The position numbers and the translations under genes were made by a program. The notes under the pieces were generated by a model that saw only the letters and a list, made by a program, of their open reading frames with translations, searched no databases and was not told the DNA's origin. From Oehlia diaphana (lineage: Eukaryota > Glomeromycota > Glomeromycetes > Glomerales > Glomeraceae), in assembly GCA_003833135.1 (NCBI GenBank), contig QZLH01000805.1:1-58504 (forward strand): DNA of 58,504 nt, written 5' to 3'. Positions 9,770-20,612 of this stretch are shown here, one piece after another (the first letter of the stretch is position 1; the number at the start of each line of letters is the position of its first letter).

Positions 9770-11560
9770 AAGTAGCTCAGATTCTTTGACTAAACAGAAA
9801 ATCCAAGACTTTGTCCATCCAAAGTCCTCCCTGAGAACAGGATGCTTGAAGCCAAGCCCTAACATATTACATCAAGGGATTTGTCTGTTGAAAGTGCGAG
9901 AAGAAAGTGCTAGAGCTGGAGGGAGAATCAGACGAAGAGGACCGTGTAGAAGAGCGGTAAGATGATTTAATTTTCTTAGTAATATTTTGAGATCGCTCTC
10001 ATTCGGTGAAAGTGGCGCATCGTGGAGACCATAAATGTTTATAAATGCGAACTTGGAAACAGAAAAGTGCTGAGAAAAGTATTCCCGCAGTACGTTTATT
10101 AGAAAAGACGGGGGATAGAAGATTAACCAAATCCACGGGTATAAAGTCACGGATAAGTTCATGTGCAATCGGTGAACAATGAATCCAATAGTATGAAGTC
10201 TCAAATTGAAAGCGCATCGAATCTTGCTAGCAGATTAAGATCAGAAAGTTTCTTCTTTTTGCATTCGCAATTTTTTCCTGATGTTATGACGGAAATAAGA
10301 CAGTGTAAAAGAATGTTCAGTATGGCATTGCAGGTCCCATAAGTGTGACATTGTTTCAGGAGCATGGGACAGAGCAAAGTATTCGCGTATAGAACAGGTG
10401 CATGCCGACATCGTTGCGATAAGGTTGGAAGCGCTTCAAAGAGTAATTTTAGCCAGAATATCATTAAATTATGGTTCTTAAAATAACAACGAGGGCCATG
10501 ATAAGGGAATAATGTATAAAAGATTCCATAAGTAAAAGGAAGCACTGTGGGTGAATCATAAGGGTGAAGAAATTCTGGAGACATAATTGGTCATAACATT
10601 TCCGGAGGTCGAAATCAATAAGTGAACCCATAAAGTTAGGAATATACGTTAGATTAGGAGTCAGCACAGAATAATCCAGGGAATAGAAGGAGTGAAGGAC
10701 TCTAAGAGAAGGTGATCTTTTGTTAAAGCGTTGGCACGAGCGTTAAGGATATCGTCCGAGTGAGCAGGGATTTTGTAAACGTCAGTCGAAGAGAAATAAG
10801 TCCAAAAAAGATAATTCTTTGATTAAAGTGTGTGGAAACACAAAGGAGTTGAGAGTACTTTCGCAGTAGAAAAGATAATAGGAGCGGCGTCAGTGCGAAT
10901 TTCAACAGAAGCATGAGGTGGAAGTTCTTCTAAAAAAGGATAGGATGGCGCACAATTCTGCGCGGAGGAAGAAGGCCATGTAATTGGGAAATAAATCTAT
11001 TTTTGGCACATTGAACCCAAACGAGACCATACTAATATTTTTTGTTCCAAAATTTTTAACAGAACCATCAGTATAAGAAATATAGTGATTATTAGACGTA
11101 GGGCAGAGGTAGGAATTAGAAGGATCTATAGACCTACAGGAACACCGGGGAGTAAGAAGACTATCCTGAGGAGCAGTTGAAAAGGAAACAAACCAAAAGA
11201 AGAAAAAATATAACAATAAGATAAATCAATAGAAAGATTAAAAAAAAGACGCAAATGCAATCATGTGGAGAGATCTTCTACTTATTGGATGATCCGTCTG
11301 AATACTCTCGTATCCACTATCCAGCAGGTGCGTTTAATTGAAGGATTATTATAATTGCAACCAGTACACAGCTGTAAAGATATAGAATTGGTATTAGGAG
11401 TAAAATTAATTTCGGAGGAAGGTTCCCGAATAATTATTCAATGATTGGAGAGGATAACTTCAGAGGGTGGAACGGTTCGTAAAGTGCGACCTATGATAAG
11501 GTCAGAAGAATTCAGAGTCGGCTCGTCAAGGATCGAAGATATGCCAGTTTTATACCCCTA
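9770..11560 (-). mobile_element. LINE retrotransposon remnant: end of ORF2 with ribonuclease H domain
   Basis: On the minus strand several overlapping frames read as one degraded ORF2 C-terminus. Around 11090-10800 they show a ribonuclease H signature: YISYTDGSV (first Asp), RAEL (Glu), VEIRTDAAPI (second Asp) and KIPAHSDDILNARANAL (last Asp region). Before it, at 11380-11330, lies a Cys-containing CTGCNYNN motif; after it a stretch reads LPTLSQ...C...HTYGTC like the terminal zinc-finger region, ending near 9880. Frameshifts are frequent, so it is dead. The segment is less AT-rich than its surroundings, as expected of a foreign insert. The reverse transcriptase core is not recognised. 11560-12060 has no clear assignment, although a plus-strand stretch (LTLEQFPLFQLLSDALKHFK) near 11750 looks protein-like. 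Confidence 0.75.
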
Positions 11561-12072
11561 TAAAAAATTTTATCTGTTATTTCTGTAAAATTCCAGCCTT
11601 TCACAGATCCATTCAATAATTCCGCAATATAAGGTTATTAATTCAGAAATATGAGCCTAAATGACAATTCTCCCAAGATTGGATTTACCGTACTTTACAA
11701 GAAGGACACGATCTGGATATTAACTTCTCCCCCTACATAACCGTCTAACTTTAGAACAATTTCCCTTGTTTCAACTTCTATCTGATGCACTGAAACATTT
11801 TAAATCACTGCGTTTACTTCCTATCCCAATTGGTTAGAGGAAGGATCATTAAGAAGCCGATGTAGGACAGAAAAGTGGTTGATCAAGAGAATTTTGGAAA
11901 AGTTCCTTGATCCCGTAAAAAGCAGGACTATAGCTAGCAGTAAGAGGAAGAGAACGTGGCGTATTGGTGCACAATCTGAAGGTACGGCAGAAACTAAGTT
12001 GGTGGTTACGATAATGTTCAGGAGAAATATAGGTAATTTGTGAACGAAATTCAGATTTAAAATTTGTTTAAT

Positions 12073-12493
12073 ATGTTTAATAGACGCGAAAACTGATTAT
12101 CTTTCGCGTTTTCATGTGTATTAAAGTTTCAAACCCGTGTTGAGATTTGTTTAAACAAATTTTTGGCGTTTCGGCATTTTCATATGTAACCCGTGTGAGG
12201 ACCGAGTTAAGATTAATTAAATACTGTATACTATAGTATTATTTAATAACTACGCAAAAATTTCGGCGTTTTCATATGTAAACCCGTGGGAACTAGGGAG
12301 ACTATCGACTATCTGAGTTTATTTGGACTGTGGGACCGAGTTAAGTTTAATTAAATACTTATACTATAGTATTATTTAATAACTAATTATTATAGATACG
12401 ACTATTGACTGAGTTTATTTGGACTGATAACTAATGTTTATTTTAATGTTTAATAGACGCGAAAACTGATTATTTTTCGCGTTTTTGTGTGTA
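12073..12493. repeat. Duplicated CGCGAAA modules and interleaved direct repeats
   Basis: A 48-bp module (ATGTTTAATAGACGCGAAAA...) at 12073-12120 recurs at 12446-12493. Each copy holds a foldback of CGCGAAA and TTTCGCG. Between them a GACCGAGTTAAG...ACTATAGTATTATTTAATAACTA block occurs twice (about 12200-12253 and 12334-12384), a GAGTTTATTTGGACTG word twice, and CATATGTAA/CCCGTG words twice. A TATAAAAAG box follows at about 12545 and then a pyrimidine-rich leader, so the array may be a promoter or an LTR-like leader. Confidence 0.7.
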
Positions 12494-12755
12494 CCCGTGG
12501 GAAAACCTGTTTCCCATTACAAAAGTTTGTACAACAAAAAAAGGTATAAAAAGACCTTATTTCCCCCTACTTTTCCCTCTTTCTTTTTATTAATTTTTTT
12601 ATCCTTCTTACCAATATATCCTTATCATAATATCCTTCTTACCATATTGAACCTTTTGCACTCGTTGAAGAAGAAATTATTTCTATCAACAAGGATATAT
12701 ACTGTATGTGCTAAATATCCTTATCGTATTTCATGCATCTATTAAGTCTATTAAG
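12494..12755 (+). promoter_or_regulatory. Possible promoter and leader before repeat copy A
   Basis: TATAAAAAG at about 12545 is followed by a long pyrimidine-rich tract (TTATTTCCCCCTACTTTTCC) and repeated ATATCCTTCTTACC / ATATCCTTATC words. No long ORF from an ATG with a recognisable product is present. It ends at an ATTAAG-GTAAGCA junction that looks like a 5' splice site. This reads as the transcribed leader of a mobile element or a lost gene. Confidence 0.35.
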
Positions 12756-13090
12756 GTAAGCACACTAATCAGGCTAAGCAGGGTAATTTCGATAAACAAG
12801 CTTATAGACAAAAAAAGGCTGAAAAGAGAAGGGGTGGAACGGGTTTTCCTGAAGGAGGGATAAACCTATGTACTCCTACGATAGTATCAAGACCATGACA
12901 GTAGGGATTTTTTAGTCCCTTTATCCTTTATTGTGCAAGATCTAGGGCAGGATGGCAGATCTATCGACACTAATAAAGGGCAAAGAATCCTGTCTTCTTG
13001 AACACTGAAGTGGTTTTGCTACCTTCACTTTTCTTGGAGGTTTTTTTTTTTTATGTTAGTGTGGTCTCTGGTACCAACCATACTAACGAT
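12756..13090 (+). repeat. Copy A of an unassigned interspersed repeat
   Basis: It starts with AGGTAAGCA directly after ATTA and shares blocks, in order, with copy B at 44560-45060: CTTA-AGA-AAAAAA-G, a TTTTCCTGAAGGAGGGATAA block (copy B TTTCCCGGAGGAGGGTTAA), GACCATGACAGTAGGG (copy B GACCATTACAGTAAGGG), a TTTATTGTGCAAGATCTAGGG block (copy B TTTATTGTTCAAGTTCTAGGG), and a CTACCTTCAC...GGAG-T(n) end (copy B TACCATCACC...GGAGACT(n)). No coding frame is conserved between the copies. An AGGCTAAGCAGG word near 12773 resembles an RNA polymerase III A box, but no B box at normal spacing was found. Confidence 0.7.
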
Positions 13091-14573
13091 TTTTTTTTTA
13101 ATTAATTTTTTAGCATTACTTTTATTTCCTCTACTCCTAAAAGTAAACCACCCTACAAAAATACAATTATACAAGCGTAAAGTTTAAAATATCGAAGAAA
13201 CTTTGGTACAGTTCTTTCATTATCTGCTCAACTGAACAAATATTGATAAAATATGATCTTCGATATGATGATTGTCATGTAGATTCCTGGTACATAATTT
13301 CCTTTCGATCATTGGTTCTTATTGAATTTGTGTTAATTAATTCACGTTCACCTTAATTTTTTTTTTTGTAATTTTTATATTTTTAAAATATTTTTAATTT
13401 CTTCAGAAGTGCTCGTACTAAGACCTCTGCAGTGTTTAATCAACTTTTACCATTATCGTTATTTTATGACTTGAATTCCATCAGGGAACCTGCAAACTTT
13501 AAGCAATGATGGATAAGAAATCGATAATTATTCTCATATTTCTTGCCTTATTTCAGTCAGAAAATTTGCTTATTTATATATTTATTATTCCGGGCATGTG
13601 CATCTTCCCTCACATTCAATGATTTCCCGCGAAGAGGGAAAGAAAAATCAGAAATTACCAAATGTACGAAATGTACGTCTTTTTTTGTTGGGTTTCATTC
13701 GGTATGCTCAGCCAATTGAGATTTCTGAGTGCATCTATAATTCAAAAAAAATATATTAGCAGATAAATATTTAGTTGATTAAATAATTAAAATATTCCAT
13801 CGTTGCAATACATCTTTGAATTTGTTAAGACACCTTCCGAATCTCAATCTTTGTGTTTCATCTAGTTGCTTTACAGTTGAGTTTGAGAGTTTCATCGAAC
13901 CTATTGTCATCGTCCCTGCCTCGAGTCCTCTTCTTTCTCCATTTTTAAGATGACTTGAAAATTACTTATCTTGATTTTTATTCGTTATATTGACGTATTA
14001 CCACATTCTAGTATTTACCGGCCCGGTTAAATAAATGACTATGGAGATAAAATGTAAATAAAACTGTGTAACAACTGTTTAGCGTAATTAACTTTATGCA
14101 TCAAAATTTGCATGATCGCCTTCTTACGGAATGACTCATTTAATTATTTTGCTGCGTATATTTATACAGTCATTATATATCTAATACGGAATTAAAGACC
14201 GTTTTAATACTTCGCTCCGTTACTCCGCTATCCGTTCCAATAACCAGACGACAAATTGGCCAAGATTTCGCTCCGGATAAATTTCGGATAATTTGGCAAC
14301 TTGAATGTTACACTACTTAATGAGCTGATTGTTTAATAACTTTAGAACATTAATTCTAGACATATTCACAAAATGTCGGATAAATTTTCGGCAAAAAAAT
14401 ATTTTTTTTGTTGAAGAAAGTTTTACTTCGCCTTCTTTTACACATATTTATAACGAATTTATATAAATAGAACCCGAATTAAAGATTTGTCGTCTTTCAT
14501 TCAACTTAAGTCAAGAAAATATCTGGACATTATAAAAATTATAATCAACCCATTTTTTTTTAAAAAAAAAAAA
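13091..14573. other. Spacer upstream of the monooxygenase gene, with TATA box
   Basis: No ORF of interest in 13091-14400. A TATATAAATAG box lies near 14460, about 110 bp before the start codon at 14574, followed by a T/A-rich leader. Words such as TCCGGATAAATTTCGGATAA near 14270 resemble the CGGAT-rich repeats found at 48.1-48.8 kb. Confidence 0.45.
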
Positions 14574-16108
14574 ATGCAACAAAAAATTCCAACTGTAATT
14601 ATTGCTGGTGCTGGATTAGGGGGACTTTCTTTTTACCATGCTTTGATAAAGAACAAAGATAAAAAAGAATTTAACGTAAAAATCTTTGAACGAGAATCCG
14701 GACCTCAAGGTAGGTATAGAAACATAGAAACGAATATTTTTCACAAAAAAAAAAAAACTTTTACGTGACTAACTCTCTTTCATGTTAAAAGATCGATGGC
14801 AAGGATATCATATAGGTATAAACAATTTCGGGGCTCGATCACTTATAAATTGTCTTCCCTCATCGGTCGCTTCAAACCTTCAAAAAGGAATGCCAAATCC
14901 AATTCCTGATGTAGAATGTCATGGATTTTCACTCAACGATCATATGGGAAATCTCTTATTAAAACCACCATCCAAACAAGCTAAAGACGTTTACGGAGTC
15001 GCAAATGCTTCCGGTTTTTCGGCAATTATTACTTATCGTGATAGACTTAGAGACGTTTTATTAGAAAATGTACCAGTTCAATGGGGTAAAAAATGTATTG
15101 GATATGAAGAAACTGAAGAAGGTGTTTGGGTATTTTTTGAGGATGGTTCGAAAGAATTTTGTGATATCTTAGTTGGTGCAGATGGAATAAATTCCCCAGG
15201 TAAAAAAAAAAGGAAACTTTAAATAATTATTTTATTTCTTATTTTCACAATAGTTAATTTGCTTTTTTCCTTTAGTTCGAAAACAAAAAATACCTGAATT
15301 ACAAATTTTTGATTTTGGAATTACCCAAATTAATGCAGATGTAGCCGTACCTAAGAATTTAATAGACAGATTTATTAGAATCAATGGAAACAGTTTATTT
15401 CAGAAAACTCTAGGATTAAACGGAGATGCCACTTTTATTATTTACCGCTTGATTCCAATCGAACAAGAACAAGAACAAAATGATAAATATGAACCTCACT
15501 ACAGGACAACATTGGTTTTTAGTTATCCTACTAAACTAGATGATAATGTTGACAATGATAAAATAAAAGTTGACGACAATGATCCTGCATCAGTTATCGA
15601 TCATGCTAAACATATAATTCGAAAATTGAGACCAGAATGTGAATTAACTAATATTCTTTTAGAATTATGGAGTTTGGTTCCTAGAACAGCTCCTGATTCA
15701 GACAAGTATCCATTTAAAACTTACAATCCTGTACAACGTAGACAGATGCAAGATATTAATCCATTGTCTGTAAATGAATGGACAAGTAGTAGAGTTACGT
15801 TGTTAGGAGATGCCGCTCATGCTATGAGTCCTGTATTAGGATTAGGAGCAAATAATGCTATTCAAGATGCTGATGTACTTTCTCAAGCATTACTTAATTA
15901 TTCTCCAGAAAATTATATTTCTTGTATTAAAGAATATGAAAATGAAATGCTAAAACGAACATCCGCTGATGTACTAAGGTCTAGAGCTTCCACATTAAGA
16001 CAATCCACACCAGTTGGATATTTTGGCGCTATTTTCAGAAACAATTTTATGAAGATTATAAATGTTATCATGAACACCTTTGATTATGATTTATTCTATA
16101 GAAAATAA
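14574..16108 (+). CDS. FAD-dependent (class A flavoprotein) monooxygenase
   Basis: Three exons, 14574-14709, 14792-15199 and 15276-16108, give 458 aa without a break; the introns are GTAGGT...AAAG and GTAAAA...TTTAG. The N-terminus TVIIAGAGLGGLSFYHAL has the Rossmann GxGxxG (about residues 12-17), followed by FERESGPQ with the ribose-binding Glu. The DG segment GADGINSPVRKQ (about 174-185) and the GDAAHAMSPVLGLGANNAIQDA motif (about 359-380), which contacts FAD, are all present. This set is diagnostic of aromatic-ring or related class A monooxygenases, which use NAD(P)H and O2 to hydroxylate small molecules. The substrate cannot be told. The length is normal for the family. The start was chosen at the ATG just before the Rossmann strand; upstream in-frame sequence is low-complexity and begins with TTG. 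It stands alone, with no biosynthetic neighbours. Confidence 0.92.
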
Positions 16109-16854
16109 ATTCAAGAATTTTGTTAAATATTTTTTGAATTATATGTATATTTATATTAATTTTATAATTATTTCAGATATATTAGTATAGCTAGTTAAAA
16201 TTTCATTTAATAATAAATAAAATCGTTTGACACCTCCATAATTTGTTTTATATTATAACTTGAGAACTGTTTATTTATAATTTAAATATACAAGAATAAA
16301 AAAAAAAATAATAAATTTCTCGTTTCTTGCAGTTCTAGTGATGCCGACTTAACTGATTAGTTTTAACAGAATTATAATTAAAGCAAAAAACTAACGTTCC
16401 CATAATCTTAACGCAGGTTATGTCATGAGTATATAACATAAATATTATATTTATGTCCTCAATACCTTAGTTTCGAGTCTCGTCTCACGCATGTGATAAG
16501 TTTGTTTATACAGTACATCACTTTGCCCAAACCGGGTGATTATCCAAGATAATTCCTATTATCCGGTATTATCCGAGGATATACATTATTTAGTCAGCCT
16601 ATCGAATCCTATATTTATAAATGATGCCATTTGAAATTATTATTGAATCCGGTTGTGATTTATAAGATGCGCTAATAAATATTATTAAGCAGATCGAAAA
16701 TCTAACCAAATATCTAAACTATCGTTCCTTTATTTTATTTTAAATATGAATTCTAAAGAACTAAACATGCAAAAAAAAGACACGACAGTAAATAGGAGAT
16801 GATGAAGAAATTTATGAATATTGAAATTAATAATGATGGCAAAAGAAGATACTT
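16109..16854. other. Non-coding spacer
   Basis: Holds the 3' flank of the monooxygenase gene (an AATAAA near 16214) and ATTATCC/GGATAA-rich sequence near 16540-16590. No gene seen. Confidence 0.4.
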
Positions 16855-17060
16855 CCCACGGTATTACCTTGGCCTCTTAAGACTCTAGGCTTCACCGTTA
16901 TGAGCCAGATTTAAATAAAGGGTCTGGGCGCCCTAAACACCCGTTTCAGTCTTATTAAATAGCACTTGGCCATGGCAAGGTCAGATCGGATGGTTGGTAC
17001 TATCACCGGCCGCTTTTTCTAGGTTGTATTACCATGCACACGCCATTATTTTGCTGTTGC
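16855..17060. other. GC-rich island of unknown nature
   Basis: About 200 bp far richer in G+C than its surroundings, containing GGGTCTGGGCGCCCT, a GCCATGGC palindrome inside CTTGGCCATGGCAAGG, and CAGATCGGATGG. No frame is open across it. On the minus strand a short stretch (GGCCGGTGATAGTACC...CCGATCTGACC) faintly resembles the start of a fungal 5S rRNA, but the downstream half does not follow, so no rRNA is called. It may be a retroposed RNA-derived or SINE-like fragment. Confidence 0.35.
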
Positions 17061-17895
17061 AATTAATCAGAAATCTTCACATCTGTTTAGACTATACCTT
17101 CAACTCAAAGAAATTTTAGGTAATTGAATTGTGAGAATGAAGATAGTGAAGATAAAAAGGAGTGCAAAATGAGGATGATTACGAAAATGAGGATTATGTG
17201 ATGATGTTACGATGTTACACGCATTCGGAAATTTTATATAATTAGTCTTTTAAATGAATATTTTGACTAGTTTTTTAGTAGTTTTATCTATATTAGTTAA
17301 TTTATATGTATATAGTTTATTTATTTTAGCGAAAAAGGAATTTGGCTGATCGACAACTTGGCCAAAAGACGAGTTGAACTTTGAACAAATTGTGCTGAAT
17401 TTTGGGAAAGTATATAAAGGATGGGCCCATACAGCTACAAATTGATAGTTTATTTGATTTTTTTATCACCACTTTCATTTTCGTTGTTGTCATTGTTACC
17501 ACCGAATTTATGTAGATCGGAAGGTAATAACGGGGGAATAAATAATGAATTTATAATAATCGGTAAAGAATCGGCAACAAAAATATACAAAAAATAACTA
17601 AATAAATAAATAAACTACTATTTAAGAAATCGGAAAACAATCGTAGGTTATTTATTAACAATTGGCCAGGATTCCAACAACACTACTACCTCCTTCGACG
17701 CTCTGTAATATTCGGAAGGTCCTTTTTACTAATGTTAATACTAAGCTACTCGAAAATAAACCAAATATCAAACTTAAACCCATGCTCCCTTTTGATTTCC
17801 TAGGAAACGATTCTGATCACATGATCATGAAATCGTATGCAATATAACAATATATTAGATTGTCAGTCATCCTTCATTCTTATTTTTATTTCTAT
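17061..17895. other. Non-coding spacer with a promoter-like block
   Basis: TATATAAAG near 17409 sits in GGGAAAGTATATAAAGGATGGGCCC, followed by a pyrimidine-rich leader, as at a transcription start. The open frame that follows (about 17662-17847, IPTTLLPPSTLCNIRKVL) has no ATG start and no recognisable domain. It could be the front of a dead gene or a solo LTR. Confidence 0.3.
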
Positions 17896-18057
17896 CCCTA
17901 TAAAAAAGGTTTGTGCTAAATTTGTGCCAAACGGGCTAATCATACAACATTTATTCGAAATTTGTACTAAAAATAATATAAAATTCGAACAAATTCTAAA
18001 CAAAAATCGTTGATTAGCCCGTTTGGCACAAATTTAGCACAGACCTTTTTTATAGGG
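17896..18057. repeat. 162-bp foldback MITE (CCCTATAAAAAAGG ends)
   Basis: The 47-bp arms 17896-17942 and 18011-18057 are inverted copies differing at one base (GGTTT against GGTCT). They contain TGTGCTAAATTTGTGCC and AACGGGCTAATCA. The 68-bp loop is AT-only filler. High arm identity points to recent movement. The end CCCTATAAAAA is shared with the 23555 foldback. Confidence 0.88.
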
Positions 18058-18899
18058 CCATTATCAAGACAAGCACCGATAAGTATGTTTATAGATGCTA
18101 GGATATAAAAAAAAGCTAAAATTGCTATAACCTAACCCGTGGGTGCGGAGACCCATTTGTCGTCCTGCCTCTTATTTATCATTCACCGTATTACAATTTT
18201 CACGTAGATATCAATCGAATTCCTTGGATTTCACGTTTTTCATGCACTGTACACACCTTTCAACTAGTTGTGGGTAAAGGGTTATTACCAGCAGAAATAT
18301 TTATTACATGTGCAAAGGGCTACCAAATTTCGTGCTGTCCTGCGATAGGACCGGTTTGTTGTGATACAATGTGGTAGATGCTATGCGTAATTTTTATGAG
18401 TGGAGCACGCGGTACCATTAATATAAATGATGAGAAAATACGAGATTTCTTAGAAATTTGTTCAATTGTCATGGAATATTTTATCGTATATACAGTATAT
18501 ATCATACAATTACATTGTGAACTTAATGCTTTTATTTATTACAATGTTTGAAACAAAGCTAATTATAATTTTTGTTATTGACTTTCTTCGCGCTCTTAAT
18601 AAATACTGCATTATCTTAGTGTACCCAATCACTTACAGAGTGACAATGAGTGAAAGAAACTTATAAACCTTATTTTAATAAATAACTTAGAGCGGTAAAT
18701 TTTTTTTCGTAATTTTTAGGATAGCAAAAAATCTTACGTTACACATAATAAAAATCATGTGATCCAATGTTAATATTTTAATTGGTTACATATTTTAAAC
18801 GAAATATATTACATATAATTACATCTTACGCTAGACAGAGAATACAAGAAAACTTAATATTGTACTACTTAAAGCCGTAATTGAATCAGAATTTTTCTA
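18058..18899. other. Non-coding spacer downstream of F-box gene 1
   Basis: Contains a GC-richer block near 18135-18165 (ACCCGTGGGTGCGGAGACCC, itself a small hairpin) and no credible ORF. The 3' end of the minus-strand F-box gene adjoins it. Confidence 0.4.
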
Positions 18900-20612
18900 T
18901 TACGCTTCGTAAATTAATTGCATGCCAATTTCTTTAGTAAATCTGAAGTACTCCTGTGGTAAGTTACAATTTCTTTTGATTTCTAAATATTTTAACCTTC
19001 CGTTTTCAACAGATTTTTGTAGAAAAAATTTTAAAGTATCATTTGGTAAAATATCACTCATATCTCTTAATTCTCTAAATTGAATAAATTGAAGAAATTT
19101 TGGGACATATTCACCTAATTCTTTCATATTATAGGTATTATATATTAACCCAAAGCTAATATATATTAATTTTTGACAGTTTACAAATACGGGTAATAAT
19201 TCCCTTGAACTTAATGTCGGAAGGTATAAGTAGGTTAGATTATGCAAGTATTGTGAAATTTTACTTAAAATGTTGTAATCTTGGTCATAATTTCTTTTAT
19301 AATTAAGTAACAACTTTACTAAAGTTTGAGAAGAATTCTGGAAAAGAATTTCTAAAAATTTCTCAGGAATATAAAGTGTAGGATAATCTAATGCTTCAAA
19401 TTCAAATATTTCAAGTTTATTTATACTTTTAGCCCATTGAATCAAATCACCCTCAAGAATGTTACACTTAATTAATTTTAATTCTTTAATATTTTCGATT
19501 GATGCCAATGAATTGACAGTACCTTGATCCAAAACTTCACCAAAATGTATATTTCTGAATTCTAACTTAACCAACCATTCTTTATGAACAGCCAATGAAG
19601 GTAAAACAATATTATAATATCTTTCTGAGATGACTTTTCTCTGATTATTTAACATTGATAATTCCCCCTCCGATAATATGATATGTTGTAATTTGTTTTG
19701 GGAAGAAATGAAATGTGATAAATAATTTGCCTGTCGTTTAGAATTAATTGCCTTATTACCGAATAAGGTTAGGTTGGTTATTGACAAGAGATTCTTGTAA
19801 AGATAAATTATACCCGATCTCGGTCTTGTAGGACATTCTATCACATATTGTAAAATATCTTCACCGTATAACTCCTTAAGTCCACTAAGTTTCTTTGGTG
19901 TTAATGATTCGATCGCCGTGTAATATATATCACGTTGTAATAATTCATGCAACTCAAGTATTGATGAATTGTCATGACAATTCTCACAAAAGAATTTAAC
20001 GAATTCTTTCATGACGAGCAAAACAAATGATTCTTCTATTAGTGCATTCAAAGGAAGACCCAATCCTGATACGTGTTTTGGAAAATACGATGGTAACCAA
20101 TCATCTTTGTAATGATCCCAAGAGCTTAAATTGAATAATTCTTCGGTAAAATATAGCCCACGAATTAAACTAAAATAATTACATGTTGGATTAGCCCTTT
20201 TACAAAAATCATATTTAAGCTCATTATTAAATTTATACGTAGGAAGATGTTGCTTAGGAATTTCTTCAGGAATGCAACTCATTAAGGTGCGAATAAGTTT
20301 ATAATATGGTTTAAACGCTTCGTCGTGTTCTTTTTGATTATATCTTGTGTTACAATATTGTATATTATGAAAATGGTGAAATGGATATGCATATAATATT
20401 GGTGTTGAAATTTCACACCAATGTCTTGATACCAATGTACAAGATATCAAGTCTTTGGTAATAATATATGGAATATTTGCATAGGTTTTCTTATTTCTCT
20501 TAATTTCATTATTACGTGTATTATCAGGAACTTCGTAATTGAAAGGAGAAATATTTCTAGGGGATTCTTTGACAAGAAATAAAAATATTATTCGTAAACA
20601 TTCTGGTAACAT
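18900..20612 (-). CDS. F-box protein, array member 1 (570 aa)
   Basis: A single exon. The F-box opens at the first residues (MLPECLRIIFLFLVKE), is interrupted by a 30-residue Asn/Pro-rich insert, and continues with SCTLVSRHWCEISTPILYAYPFHHF, the signature shared by all four array members. A long leucine-rich-like region follows (TNLTLFGNKAI, LVKLEFRNIHFG, IKELKLIKCNI, LEIFEFEALDY, LTYLYLPTLSSRELLP), ending with LKYLEIKRNCNLPQEYFRFTKEIGMQLI. The role inferred is substrate adaptor of an SCF ubiquitin ligase. It is the most diverged member and lies 5.2 kb from the next. The start is the ATG that opens the F-box directly; T/A homopolymers flank it upstream. Confidence 0.88.
   Translation of the reverse strand: MLPECLRIIFLFLVKESPRNISPFNYEVPDNTRNNEIKRNKKTYANIPYIITKDLISCTLVSRHWCEISTPILYAYPFHHFHNIQYCNTRYNQKEHDEAFKPYYKLIRTLMSCIPEEIPKQHLPTYKFNNELKYDFCKRANPTCNYFSLIRGLYFTEELFNLSSWDHYKDDWLPSYFPKHVSGLGLPLNALIEESFVLLVMKEFVKFFCENCHDNSSILELHELLQRDIYYTAIESLTPKKLSGLKELYGEDILQYVIECPTRPRSGIIYLYKNLLSITNLTLFGNKAINSKRQANYLSHFISSQNKLQHIILSEGELSMLNNQRKVISERYYNIVLPSLAVHKEWLVKLEFRNIHFGEVLDQGTVNSLASIENIKELKLIKCNILEGDLIQWAKSINKLEIFEFEALDYPTLYIPEKFLEILFQNSSQTLVKLLLNYKRNYDQDYNILSKISQYLHNLTYLYLPTLSSRELLPVFVNCQKLIYISFGLIYNTYNMKELGEYVPKFLQFIQFRELRDMSDILPNDTLKFFLQKSVENGRLKYLEIKRNCNLPQEYFRFTKEIGMQLIYEA

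Noticed and set aside
12073..12493. CRISPR-like array
   Set aside because: Repeats are few, of different kinds and interleaved, in a eukaryotic genome; there is no regular spacer pattern.
12773..12800. tRNA-derived SINE promoter in repeat copy A
   Set aside because: The A-box match is good, but no B box follows at normal spacing and copy B lacks the A box.
16855..17060. 5S rRNA gene on the minus strand
   Set aside because: Only a short head region looks similar; internal control elements and the 3' half do not align, so no rRNA was called.
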